Shown: positions 42,606-51,125 of the stretch, in pieces
Layout of the letters: each line of letters begins with the position of its first letter
Numbering within the stretch: the first letter of the stretch is position 1
Source: Cohnella baijiui
GTDB taxonomy: Bacteria; Bacillota; Bacilli; Paenibacillales; Paenibacillaceae
DNA length: 64,000 nt
Assembly (NCBI RefSeq): GCF_020731285.1
Contig: NZ_JAJFOW010000001.1
Coordinates: 124,001-188,000 of the forward strand
Reading direction: 5' to 3'
The notes under the pieces: model-generated
What the model saw: the letters and a program-made list of their open reading frames with translations, nothing else
The model's database searches: none
Told to the model about the DNA's origin: nothing
Translations under genes and position numbers: made by a program

Positions 42606-43436
42606 CTATCCTTTGACCGCGCCGGAAGCGAGCCCTTCGATAAAGTACCGCTGCAGGAAGAGATACACGACGATCATCGGCAGCGCGGCGAGCAGCGAGC
42701 CGGCCGCGACCCAACCGATGTTGCTGGAGAATTGCGTGAAAAAGGCGGACAGCGCGACGGTGATCGTCCGGGTGTCGACATGCTGGAGGAAAAATACCGA
42801 GAACGTGTAGTCGTTCCAAACCGCGACGCCGCTCAGGATGATGACGGTGGCCGTGATCGGCTTCAGCAGCGGAAGCAGGATACGATAAAAGAGGCTTAGC
42901 CTGCCGGCCCCGTCGATCATTGCCGCTTCGTCCAACTCCCGCGGGATCGTGCTGATAAAGCCGGTGTACAGAAAGATCGTCGTCGGCAAGTTAAATGTCA
43001 CATGGAGCAAGACGATGCCCCAATACCGATTCATCCCGCCGATGTCGACCATGAATTTATAAAGCGGAACGAGGATCGTAAGCGCCGGAACGATCAGCGC
43101 GGAAACGAACAGGGCGTAGATGAACTTGTTCCACCGCGTCTGGCGGCGGGAGAGCGGATATGCCGCGATTGACCCGACGACGACGATGAGGAACACCGCG
43201 CAGACGGTCACGATCAGATTGCTCTTGAAGGCGGACGCCAAATTCGCCTCCCGCCAGGCGTCCGCGAAGTTGTCCAGGTAGAGATAACCCGGGAAATTCC
43301 ACTTGGAGCTCAGGTCGTCGTCCGCCTTGAATGACGTCGTGAGGAGAATGTAAAACGGCAGGATGTGAATGAGACAGATGACGAGCGACAGCGCGTTCAT
43401 CCAGCTCCGGCGCGTCCGGGACATGGGTATGCTCAT
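42606..43436 (-). CDS. Sugar ABC transporter permease, MalG type (importer 1)
   Basis: 276 residues and six helices. The cytoplasmic EAA loop is IPRELDEAAMIDGAGRLSLF near residue 185, the contact to the ATPase, and the C-terminus YFIEGLASGAVKG is typical of MalG/LacG-type permeases. Its ATG overlaps the stop of the MalF-type gene (ATGA). No ATP-binding subunit is encoded nearby; in Bacilli such systems normally share MsmX. Confidence 0.92.
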   Translation of the reverse strand: MSIPMSRTRRSWMNALSLVICLIHILPFYILLTTSFKADDDLSSKWNFPGYLYLDNFADAWREANLASAFKSNLIVTVCAVFLIVVVGSIAAYPLSRRQTRWNKFIYALFVSALIVPALTILVPLYKFMVDIGGMNRYWGIVLLHVTFNLPTTIFLYTGFISTIPRELDEAAMIDGAGRLSLFYRILLPLLKPITATVIILSGVAVWNDYTFSVFFLQHVDTRTITVALSAFFTQFSSNIGWVAAGSLLAALPMIVVYLFLQRYFIEGLASGAVKG

Positions 43437-44356
43437 GTCTGCACCTCCCTTCTGCGCAGCCAAACCAACGCCACGAGGCTGACGATCGAGATCAGGACGA
43501 ACATGAGAATACCGACCGTCGCGGCATAGCCTGCGTCTTCGCGGCCGAAGTACAGCAGGTACATAAAGGAAGACATCGAGGCGGAGGCATATCCGGGCCC
43601 GCTGTTCGTCATGGCGACGATAACTTCGAACAGCTTGAGGCCGCCGGTCAGATTCAACACCATGCTCACCGTGAAAGCCGGCGCGAGCAGCGGCCAAGTA
43701 ACCCGGGCGAATCTCGTCCAAACGCCGGCGCCATCGATCGTCGCCGCCTCGTAGTAGTCCCTGGGGATGGACTGCAATCCCGCCAGAAACAGCACCATCG
43801 CGATGCCCAAATACTGATACGTGTTGACGAAGGTGATGATCCAGACGTTCGCGTTGGGATTGCCCAGCAGGTTGGCAGGTTCGTTCGCGAACAGCAGGAG
43901 GATGTCGTTGATCGCCCCGCCGTCGTATTGGAAAAAGAAGTACCAAATGTAGCCCATGATCAACCCGCTGATGATGACCGGCAAATAAATAACCGTGCGG
44001 ACGAGCCCGCGCGTACGGATCGACTGGCTGAGGAAAAGCGCGTAGAGCAGTCCGATCAAATTTTGCAGCACGGCGCTGCCGATGCCGTAGACGGCCGTAT
44101 TGCGGACGATTTTGCCCATGTCGGGATCTCGGAAGATCCGGCTATAGTTCTCGAGCCCGATCCAATTGTAGTGCTGGTTGTATCCGTCCCAGTTCGTGAA
44201 CGAGATCTGAATGCCGCGCAGAAACGGATAAAAGATGAAAACGAGAAACAGCAGCAGCGCCGGCACGTACATGAGGTTCACCCAAGCATCTCGCCTGGCC
44301 GCCCGCCGGCCGGCTGCGGCACGGGTTCGGCGGATGGATGGCTTGGTTTCGGACAT
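43433..44356 (-). CDS. Sugar ABC transporter permease, MalF type (importer 1)
   Basis: 307 residues with an Arg-rich N-terminus, then six membrane helices beginning WVNLMYVPALLLFLVFIFYP. The EAA loop is IPRDYYEAATIDGAGVWTRF near residue 205. AGAGGAGGGAGCC precedes the ATG at 44356. It forms the membrane channel with the MalG-type protein and is served by the lipoprotein encoded upstream. Confidence 0.92.
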   Translation of the reverse strand: MSETKPSIRRTRAAAGRRAARRDAWVNLMYVPALLLFLVFIFYPFLRGIQISFTNWDGYNQHYNWIGLENYSRIFRDPDMGKIVRNTAVYGIGSAVLQNLIGLLYALFLSQSIRTRGLVRTVIYLPVIISGLIMGYIWYFFFQYDGGAINDILLLFANEPANLLGNPNANVWIITFVNTYQYLGIAMVLFLAGLQSIPRDYYEAATIDGAGVWTRFARVTWPLLAPAFTVSMVLNLTGGLKLFEVIVAMTNSGPGYASASMSSFMYLLYFGREDAGYAATVGILMFVLISIVSLVALVWLRRREVQT

Positions 44357-44390
44357 GACAGGCTCCCTCCTCTTCGGCTGACGTACGACG

Positions 44391-44420
44391 GGCCGGGGAG
44401 AACGGCGGCCCTCCCCGGCC
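44391..44420 (-). other. Intercistronic hairpin between binding-protein and permease genes
   Basis: GGCCGGGGAG and CTCCCCGGCC form a perfect ten-base stem with a ten-base loop directly after the binding-protein stop at 44424. There is no T run. Such hairpins commonly stabilise the upstream mRNA or partly terminate, giving more binding protein than permease. Confidence 0.65.
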
Positions 44421-44423
44421 TAC

Positions 44424-45782
44424 TCAGGCTTGTTGCTTGCGCAGCCGCTCGTATTCCTGCTTCATCTTGTCGGCGAACTGAGCGGGGGTCGTCTGTCCCG
44501 AAACGAGCGAAGTGCCCGTCTTGCACATGACGTCCCACATGCCGTTCGGCAAGTAGACGCGGTCGAAGTAAGGGAACACTCGAATGTCCTTGAACTGCTC
44601 GTAATAGGAAGCGAACTCGTGCTGCGACGGGATATCCTTCAATCCCGGCGGCAGCTTCGTCGCATTGGCGATCGTCGTCATGTTTTCGGGCTTGGCAAAG
44701 AAGGCGATCAGCTTTTTGGCTTCCGCCAGATGCTTGCCGTCCTTCCATGCGCCCATCGTATACCGCTCCCCTCCGGAGAAGGTCGGCGCGTCGCCTTCTA
44801 CCATCGTGGTGAGCGGCATGATGCCGATCTTCGCGTCCGGATTCGTTTTATATACTTCGTCGGCGAACGACGGCGCGCCGAATACGAAGGCGACCTTGCC
44901 CTGGGCGAAACGCTTGGGCAAGTCGGTATATTTAGCCGTCAAGGCGTCTTTGTTGATATAGCCTTTCTTTTGCATATCCAGCAGCTTCGACGCCAACGGC
45001 GTCCAGTTGTTCCAATCGAACGTGCCGTCCAGCAGTTTGCTCGCTTGATTTTGCTGCGGGCTGATATACATCGAAGTGGAGTAAAGATCGAGGAAGCCGC
45101 CGATCATGCCGTTGTCGATGCCGGACATGAAGAAGGGCGTCACTTGGCCTTTGCTCTCCGTCTTGATCTTGTCCGCCGCAGCCATGAGCTCGTCGAACGT
45201 CGTCGGCGGCTGGATGCCGTATCGCTCGAGGATTTCGGCGTTGTAGGAGATGCCGTCCTTGGCTTCGCTAAGCACGAGCGCCTCTACTTTGCCTTCTTTG
45301 TCGGTCACGACCGGCTTGATTGTATCCGTCAGGTTGGGCGCCCAAGCTTCGTCCCGCAGATCGGCGAGATAGTTGCCGTACCGAATGACCGCCCAGCCGT
45401 GCGTGTCGAACACGTCCGGCAAATCGTTCGCCGCCATTTTGACCTTCAGGATATTCTCATACTCCGCCCCCGGGAACTGGAACTCCACGGAAATATTCGG
45501 ATTTTCCTTCGTGAAGGCGTCTCCGATCGATTTCATCATCTCTTGGTTCTTCAACTCGCCGATCGTGCTGTAGACCGTAAGCTTGATCTTCTCCCCGCTG
45601 CCTGCATCCGGCTTGCTCGGCGAAGGGCTGTCCGTCTGCGACGGAGCGGCGGATGCGGACGGCGTCGCGGAACTTTCGCTCGGCTGGGCTTGGCCGCCGG
45701 TTCCCGATCGCTGCGAGCAGCCCATGAGCACGAGTGCCGTCAGCAGCAGCATGGTCAGCACCTTGAGCCCCTGATTGCGCAT
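44424..45782 (-). CDS. Extracellular sugar-binding lipoprotein (importer 1)
   Basis: 452 residues. A lipoprotein signal peptide (LTMLLLTALVLMGC, Cys near residue 22) is followed by a Ser/Pro-rich linker (about 25-65), then a type 1 extracellular solute-binding fold starting IKLTVYSTIGELKNQEM. The mature protein would be tethered to the outer face of the membrane. AAGGAGGAG precedes the ATG at 45782. It heads the binding-protein/MalF/MalG operon, and a cre-like element lies 42 bases before its start. Confidence 0.92.
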   Translation of the reverse strand: MRNQGLKVLTMLLLTALVLMGCSQRSGTGGQAQPSESSATPSASAAPSQTDSPSPSKPDAGSGEKIKLTVYSTIGELKNQEMMKSIGDAFTKENPNISVEFQFPGAEYENILKVKMAANDLPDVFDTHGWAVIRYGNYLADLRDEAWAPNLTDTIKPVVTDKEGKVEALVLSEAKDGISYNAEILERYGIQPPTTFDELMAAADKIKTESKGQVTPFFMSGIDNGMIGGFLDLYSTSMYISPQQNQASKLLDGTFDWNNWTPLASKLLDMQKKGYINKDALTAKYTDLPKRFAQGKVAFVFGAPSFADEVYKTNPDAKIGIMPLTTMVEGDAPTFSGGERYTMGAWKDGKHLAEAKKLIAFFAKPENMTTIANATKLPPGLKDIPSQHEFASYYEQFKDIRVFPYFDRVYLPNGMWDVMCKTGTSLVSGQTTPAQFADKMKQEYERLRKQQA

Positions 45783-45823
45783 ACGTATCTCCTCCTTAGA
45801 CTTGCGTATCGAGCGAGCATCTT

Positions 45824-45838
45824 CGTTAAGCGCTTTCG
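45824..45838 (-). promoter_or_regulatory. CcpA cre-like operator
   Basis: On the minus strand CGAAAGCGCTTAACG has the AAGCGCTT core of CcpA/LacI-family operators and matches most of the Bacillus cre consensus. It lies just upstream of the importer 1 operon, where it could mediate carbon-catabolite repression. No clear -35/-10 pair was assigned; the operator is therefore the only supported site in this gap besides the terminator of the next operon. Confidence 0.6.
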
Positions 45839-45914
45839 CTCGTATCCCAATCTATGCGCGAATTCGATAAACTTGACCCTTGCGCGCCGAACCAAACCTT
45901 TCTGACCCGAAAAC

Positions 45915-45965
45915 AAAAAAAGATCGCTGCAGCACGCTCAAACTCGCCGAGCGCCGCTGCAACGA
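45915..45965 (-). terminator. Rho-independent terminator of the nanE operon
   Basis: On the minus strand TCGTTGCAGC pairs with GCTGCAGCGA (one G-T pair), enclosing a second CGCTC/GAGCG stem, and is followed by TCTTTTTTTG. It lies about 60 bases after the stop at 46027, so it ends the long operon that starts at 53435. Confidence 0.88.
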
Positions 45966-46026
45966 CCGAAAGTCGTCGTTGCTGTTCTTATCTATTTCGA
46001 AACGCTGCAAGGTTTTTTACGCGCCG

Positions 46027-46872
46027 CTAGGCCGTCGCCGGAATCGGGACCCACTCGTACGGCGTCTCGAGCGCGCGCAGGCCGGTTTCGATGACGGAGG
46101 CGATCGCGATCGTCTCCTCCGGCGCGACCGGCGGGGCGGCCGTTTCGAAGAACTTCACCATGCGCCGGACAAATGCCGCGAAGAAGTCCGACTCCACCTT
46201 CAGCGTATGCGCATGCCCGTCCTTATCGTTCAGCGTCATCGCGAACGGGCACTCCCAGCCGAAGTGGTGGATCGCCGCCTGACGTCCGTCCGCGAACCCG
46301 ATCAACATCGCCGGCGCCTCCGGCGTGCCGATCGCCATGACCCGGTCGGGCGTGCCGCGCATGAGCGCGATCACCGGCTCGATCTGGTGGATCGAATAGT
46401 TGTCGAACCGGCCCGGCCCCACGCTGTGGATCGTCGCGATGTCCAGCGAAGCCGCTCCGTCGTATTCGGTCGCGTACCGAAGCGCCGAAGTGGAGAAGAT
46501 CGGCGTCCCGTTCGCGGCCGCCAGCTCGAACAGTCGAATCGCCGTCTCCCGGTCGGGCGCGAACGTCTTATCGACGTAAGTCGGTTTGCCGGAGCGCAGC
46601 GGGATTTGGCACAGCGCCTCGTGCTGCTCAGGGTGGTCCGGCGAAAGCACGACCAGGCAGTCGCTCCGCTCGACGACCGCTTCGATCGAATCCAGCAGCT
46701 CCACGCCGTGCGCCTCGCACCATGCCGCGTTGGTCCGCCCGTTCGGGGCGTCGATGAGTCCGTAAGCATAGGCGACCTGCAGTTCGCCGCCCGATGCTTC
46801 CTTGATCCAGTCCGGATACTTCTCCGCATGCCATTCGTCCAGGAAGTAATCGATAAAGCCGATTTTCTTCAA
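46027..46872 (-). CDS. Gfo/Idh/MocA-family oxidoreductase, short form
   Basis: 281 residues, shorter than the usual 340-380. The start KKIGFIDYFLDEWHAEKYPD departs from the classic GxGxxG motif. The KP motif is replaced by SGKPTYVDKTFAPD, and the C-terminal domain is reduced. It may therefore have altered cofactor binding or a structural role. It is the last gene of the nanE operon, 36 bases below a canonical Gfo/Idh/MocA enzyme, and may act with it. Confidence 0.8.
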   Translation of the reverse strand: MKKIGFIDYFLDEWHAEKYPDWIKEASGGELQVAYAYGLIDAPNGRTNAAWCEAHGVELLDSIEAVVERSDCLVVLSPDHPEQHEALCQIPLRSGKPTYVDKTFAPDRETAIRLFELAAANGTPIFSTSALRYATEYDGAASLDIATIHSVGPGRFDNYSIHQIEPVIALMRGTPDRVMAIGTPEAPAMLIGFADGRQAAIHHFGWECPFAMTLNDKDGHAHTLKVESDFFAAFVRRMVKFFETAAPPVAPEETIAIASVIETGLRALETPYEWVPIPATA

Positions 46873-46908
46873 GCGCTTCTCCCCCTTTTGGCTCCTCGGA
46901 GCATTCGG

Positions 46909-47970
46909 TCAGCCCAGCGCGATCTCGGCTCCGCGGTCGGAGGAGTCGTAGATCGCCTGCAAAATTTGCGACGTCAGGATGACGGTGTCGATGTGGGACG
47001 GCAGCTTTTCGCCGGTACGGATGCCCTTGAGGAAGCCGTCGATCTCCTGTTGGAAGTGGTTGTCGTTTTTGAACTTGTGCATCGTCTCCGTGAGCGAGCC
47101 GTCCTTCGAGCCGTACACCTTGAAGTCGGAGCCGTACTGGAGGCGAATGCCCGCCTTGTCGCCGAGGAAGTCGATGTACATCTCGCTCTCCCCGATGTTT
47201 TGCGCCCAGGCGCCGTTCACGGTGATGCCGGGACCTTCGGTCCGGATGAGCGCGGTGACGAAGTCGTCGACGTCGTACGTCCCTTTATAGTCCGGCGGAC
47301 CGGCCCACATGTCGATGTACGCGTACTTCTCCATCTCGACCCCCAGCTTGCTGTAAGCTTGGCCGGATACCGTCTTCGGACGCGGATCGCCGGAGCAGTA
47401 CATGACGATATCGAGGAAATGGACGCCCCAGTCGATGAGCGCGCCGCCGCCCGCGATCGCCTTGGTCGTAAATGCGCCGCCGAGTCCGGGAATGGAGCGG
47501 TGGGCCCGGAAGCTGACATATACGTGATAGAGCTCGCCAAGTTCGCCGTCCTCGATCAGCTTTTTAATTTTGTTGACCCCCGTGTTGAACCGGTTGACGA
47601 CCCCGATGTTCAGCACCTTGCCCGTCTCGTTCTGGACCTTCTGCATCTCCAGCGCTTCGGCATAGGTCCGGGCGGCAGGCTTTTCGCACAGGACGTGCTT
47701 GCCCGCCCGCAGGCAGTCGATGGAAATGGAAGCGTGCACATGATTCGGTGTGCAGACGGAGACGGCTTCGACCTCCGGGTCTTCCAGAATCGTCCGGTAA
47801 TCCGCGACCGCCTGGCCGACGCCGTATTTTTGAACGGCCTGTTCCGCGCGGGTCAGGTCGATATCGCAAAAGTATTTGATCTCCGCATCCGGATTCGCCA
47901 TGTAAGCCGGGATGTGCGCGGAATTGGCGATGGTGCCGCAACCGATTACAGCGACTTTGATTTTTTCCAT
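46909..47970 (-). CDS. Gfo/Idh/MocA-family sugar dehydrogenase
   Basis: 353 residues from ATG 47970 (GGAGG eight bases upstream). A canonical Rossmann start IKVAVIGCGTIANSAHIPAY is followed by GKHVLCEKPAARTYAEALEM with the EKP lysine. The C-terminal domain contains IDWGVHFLDIVMYCSGDP, where the conserved His/Asp segment of the family sits. It is probably an NAD(P)-dependent dehydrogenase on an imported sugar or its derivative. Its start overlaps the end of the PMT-type gene by 25 bases, so the two are coupled. Confidence 0.9.
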   Translation of the reverse strand: MEKIKVAVIGCGTIANSAHIPAYMANPDAEIKYFCDIDLTRAEQAVQKYGVGQAVADYRTILEDPEVEAVSVCTPNHVHASISIDCLRAGKHVLCEKPAARTYAEALEMQKVQNETGKVLNIGVVNRFNTGVNKIKKLIEDGELGELYHVYVSFRAHRSIPGLGGAFTTKAIAGGGALIDWGVHFLDIVMYCSGDPRPKTVSGQAYSKLGVEMEKYAYIDMWAGPPDYKGTYDVDDFVTALIRTEGPGITVNGAWAQNIGESEMYIDFLGDKAGIRLQYGSDFKVYGSKDGSLTETMHKFKNDNHFQQEIDGFLKGIRTGEKLPSHIDTVILTSQILQAIYDSSDRGAEIALG

Positions 47971-49490
47971 GAGAAACGCCTCCAATCGAATAGTTGGTTT
48001 TTCCAGCGGCCGCACCGGACGGCGGTGGTCCGGACGCCATAACTCAGCAAAAGGATGAAAGCCGGCATCATATCGAGCCTATAGCGCGTCTGGATCTCGA
48101 TGACGAGGTGGATGACCGCGTAGCCGAGGAGGAGCATCGCCAGCAGCATCTCTCCCTGTTCGTCCTCCTCGCGCCGGCGCCACAGCGCCAGCATGCCGAC
48201 GACGCCGAATGCGGCCATCGCCGCGTAGAGCACGCGTTCGGCCCGGATGTAAGGCGCCTGCAGATCGGCTTGCGGCGTCTGAAACAGGCTCCAGTAAGCC
48301 GAAGCATCCTCGCCGCCCCAGAGCAGCTTGGCTTTGGCCCAGAGCAACGCGGGCACGTCGACCGTACGGAGCCGCTCCAGGAGGAGGGTGCGCTCCGCCG
48401 CGTCGCGCTCAGACCCAAGACGGTACGACAGCGCGTAATCCGTGTCCTCCTGCGACCAGCCGCCCGTCGTTTGAACGTTCATTCCGACCATGAACTTCCA
48501 GTATGGCTCCTGCGCCGCAAGCGGGTACCGGGCGAAGCCCGCGCCGATCAACGCTTGGCTGACGAGCTGCATTCCGATCAGATAGACGGCGGCGAGTCCG
48601 GCCAGTCGGAGCAGGATCGCGCGCCGCGAAATCGGGCCCGGCCGACGCAGCAGCACGACCAATCCGTAGACGACGGCGCCCGCCGCGTAGAACCCCCCGA
48701 GCGGACGGATGATCTGACCGGCAACGAAGAGCAGACCGATCCACAGCCAGCCGTAACGCGTTCGGAGCCGTCCGAATACGAGCAGCCAGCAGCCGAGCGC
48801 AAACAGCAGCGTCGACAAATGCTGGTTGGTCAGGACGGAGCACATGAGCACGTTCGGAATATAAAACGCGTAGAGCACCGCGGCGATCCGGCCGGTCGTC
48901 TCGCCGAAGACCGAGCGGCCGATCCGGTACACGACGAGAGCGGTGGCCGCGCTGAACGCGGCATTCAGCAGTTTCAGCACGAGGACCGACGGGCCGACCA
49001 GCTTCACGACGACCGTCTCGTACAGGGTGAAGCCCATGAGGTACGCCCATCTGCCGAAATATTCGTTGCCCGCGAACGAAAAATCCCCGGCGGCGCCCCG
49101 GATCGCCGCGTCGAGCATGTCCTTGAAGTCCGACACCGGCGGCGTGTCGATCCAGAGCACCCAGGCGATGCGGACGCCGAGTCCGGCCGCGGCGATCGCG
49201 ACGAGAAAGGTCCGCGTACCGAGTCGGCGTACGGCCGCCGCCGCGGCCAACACGGCGAAGATCGCGAGGACGATCCAGAGCACGGCTTCCCAGTAGCCGC
49301 CGCCGAAGCGGGCGGCCGCCGTGGGCAGCGATTGAATCAGCACCCACGCATAGAACAGTGCGCCGACGATCGCCAGAACAGCCCTCAAGGCGGGCTCGCC
49401 GCCCGTCCAGGGAGGCCGTCTGCCGAACGGCTCCCCTTTCCTCGCCCGTCGACCTGTGCCACGCGCGTCTCCGCGGCGGACGGTCGGCAC
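47946..49490 (-). CDS. PMT/GT39-family membrane glycosyltransferase
   Basis: 514 residues by the longest frame and about 11 membrane helices. The first outside loop carries the acidic pair expected for GT39/ArnT-type enzymes (DTPPVSDFKDMLDAA), and Arg-rich cytoplasmic loops follow (FGRLRTRYGWLW). Such enzymes use polyprenyl-phosphate sugars to glycosylate proteins or cell-wall polymers. The start is uncertain. GTG 49490 has no good ribosome binding site, and an in-frame TTG at 49388 is possible. It lies between nanE and a dehydrogenase in a sugar-uptake operon, an odd place for a polymer-building enzyme. Confidence 0.82.
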   Translation of the reverse strand: MPTVRRGDARGTGRRARKGEPFGRRPPWTGGEPALRAVLAIVGALFYAWVLIQSLPTAAARFGGGYWEAVLWIVLAIFAVLAAAAAVRRLGTRTFLVAIAAAGLGVRIAWVLWIDTPPVSDFKDMLDAAIRGAAGDFSFAGNEYFGRWAYLMGFTLYETVVVKLVGPSVLVLKLLNAAFSAATALVVYRIGRSVFGETTGRIAAVLYAFYIPNVLMCSVLTNQHLSTLLFALGCWLLVFGRLRTRYGWLWIGLLFVAGQIIRPLGGFYAAGAVVYGLVVLLRRPGPISRRAILLRLAGLAAVYLIGMQLVSQALIGAGFARYPLAAQEPYWKFMVGMNVQTTGGWSQEDTDYALSYRLGSERDAAERTLLLERLRTVDVPALLWAKAKLLWGGEDASAYWSLFQTPQADLQAPYIRAERVLYAAMAAFGVVGMLALWRRREEDEQGEMLLAMLLLGYAVIHLVIEIQTRYRLDMMPAFILLLSYGVRTTAVRCGRWKNQLFDWRRFSWKKSKSL

Positions 49491-49517
49491 ATGCGGTGCT
49501 CTGAAAGCCTCATCGGC

Positions 49518-50234
49518 TCATCCCCTCTCGACTTGTCGATGATCGCGCGCGAGCGCGATCTCGTCCACGAACTTGCGGGTCATCACGTGCGGCCGCGTCA
49601 GCGCCGTGCCGACGACGACGGTCTGCGCCCCGCTCTCCAGGGCGCGCCGCGCCTGCTCCGGCGTGTGGAACCTGCCTTCGGCGAACACCGGCACTCGGAC
49701 GCTGCGGCTCAGCGCTTGGATTAACGCGAAGTCCGGGTCGCTCGTCTGCGGGCTGTACGGCGTATATCCGGACAGCGTCGTCGAGACGATATCGAAGCCG
49801 AGCCGTTCCGCCTGGACGCCTTCCTCCAGCGTCGAGACGTCCGCCATCAGGAGCGCGTCCGTCTCCCGTCTCAGCGCGGCCACGATGTCCGCAAGCCGCT
49901 CCCCTCCGGGACGACGGCGTTTCGTGGCGTCCATCGCCACGATATCCGCGCCGGCGGCGACGACCGCCTTGGCGTCGGACAACGTGGCGGTAATATAAAC
50001 GTCCGAGTCCGGGTAGACGCGTTTCCATAGGCCGATCAACGGTACCTGGACCGCCCGGCGGATCGCGGCGATATCGGGAGGCGAATTCGCCCGGATGGCG
50101 GTCGCCCCGCCCGCAAGCGCCGCAAGCGCGAATCGGACCATCATCTCGCTCCCGTACGTCGCGTCGCCGGGATAGGCCTGGCAGGAGACGACCATGCCTC
50201 CCTTGAAGCTTTCCAGATCGATTGGTTTGCTCAT
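49518..50234 (-). CDS. nanE: N-acetylmannosamine-6-phosphate 2-epimerase
   Basis: 238 residues from ATG 50234 (GGTGAG upstream; a GTG two codons earlier is also in frame). The TIM-barrel segments of NanE are clear: GGMVVSCQAYPGDATYGSEM at the start, VPLIGLWKRVYPDSDVYITA with the catalytic lysine region, IVAMDATKRRRPG and FAEGRFHTPEQARRALESG. It interconverts ManNAc-6-P and GlcNAc-6-P in sialic acid or ManNAc use. No nanA, nanK or nagA/nagB is in the window. It follows the importer 2 permeases, which implies an amino sugar as the transported substrate (inference). Confidence 0.93.
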   Translation of the reverse strand: MSKPIDLESFKGGMVVSCQAYPGDATYGSEMMVRFALAALAGGATAIRANSPPDIAAIRRAVQVPLIGLWKRVYPDSDVYITATLSDAKAVVAAGADIVAMDATKRRRPGGERLADIVAALRRETDALLMADVSTLEEGVQAERLGFDIVSTTLSGYTPYSPQTSDPDFALIQALSRSVRVPVFAEGRFHTPEQARRALESGAQTVVVGTALTRPHVMTRKFVDEIALARDHRQVERG

Positions 50235-50293
50235 ATGCACTCACCGGTTTCTGTTGAAGGATGTTGGATGGACGGCGGCAAGGACGCGTTCCC

Positions 50294-51124
50294 TTACCCT
50301 TTGATGCCCGTGAGCGCGATGCCTTCGATGAATTGCTTCTGCGCCAGGAAAAACAAAACGATGATCGGTACCGTAAACATGGCGGAAGCGGCCATCAACT
50401 GCTCCCATTCGACGTAATGCGTCTGCATGAACGCATACAGCCCCAGCGACAACGTGTAGGTGCTTTCGTCGTTCAGGTAGAGCAGCGGCCCGAGAAAGTC
50501 CGACCATGTGCTGAGAAACACGAGCACGCCGACCGTCGCGATGACGGGCTTGCAAAGCGGCAGCATGATCTGCGCGTAGATGCGGAATTCCGAGGCGCCG
50601 TCGATGCGCGCCGCCTGAACGAGCGAATTCGGAATCGTCATGAAAAACTGGCGCATGAGAAACACGTAGTAGCCCGCTCCCGCGCTCAGAAACGCGGGAA
50701 GCACCAGCGGCACGTACGTGCCGATCGCGCCCAGCTTGGACCAGACGATGTAGAGCGGCACCATCGTCACCTGATACGGCAGCAGCAGCGTCGCGAGCAC
50801 GACGGCGAACAGCGGTTTTTTCCCCCGCCATTCGATATGGGAGGTCGCGTAGGCGACGAGCGGCGCCGAGATCAGGAGACCGGCGACGGTGAGCAGCGTG
50901 ACGAGCAGCGTATTGGCCGACAGCCGCACGAAGTCGATCGTCTGAAAGACGTCCGCGTAATTTTGCCAGCGCGGCGCCGACGGAAAATACAGCGGCTTGG
51001 TCACGAACAGCTGGTCTTTGGACTTGAGCGACGTGGACAGCAGCCATAGCAGCGGCGCGGCAAAGACGAGGCTCAGCAGCACGAGCAGCGTATACGGAAC
51101 AATTTTACGAGTCACCATCGTCAT
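50294..51124 (-). CDS. Sugar ABC transporter permease, MalG type (importer 2)
   Basis: 276 residues, six helices starting VPYTLLVLLSLVFAAPLLWL. The EAA loop is IPNSLVQAARIDGASEFRIY near residue 185, and the C-terminus FIEGIALTGIKG is typical of this type. Its ATG follows the MalF-type stop by one base, so the two are co-translated. The ATPase is again missing from the locus. Confidence 0.92.
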   Translation of the reverse strand: MTMVTRKIVPYTLLVLLSLVFAAPLLWLLSTSLKSKDQLFVTKPLYFPSAPRWQNYADVFQTIDFVRLSANTLLVTLLTVAGLLISAPLVAYATSHIEWRGKKPLFAVVLATLLLPYQVTMVPLYIVWSKLGAIGTYVPLVLPAFLSAGAGYYVFLMRQFFMTIPNSLVQAARIDGASEFRIYAQIMLPLCKPVIATVGVLVFLSTWSDFLGPLLYLNDESTYTLSLGLYAFMQTHYVEWEQLMAASAMFTVPIIVLFFLAQKQFIEGIALTGIKG

Positions 51125-51125
51125 C

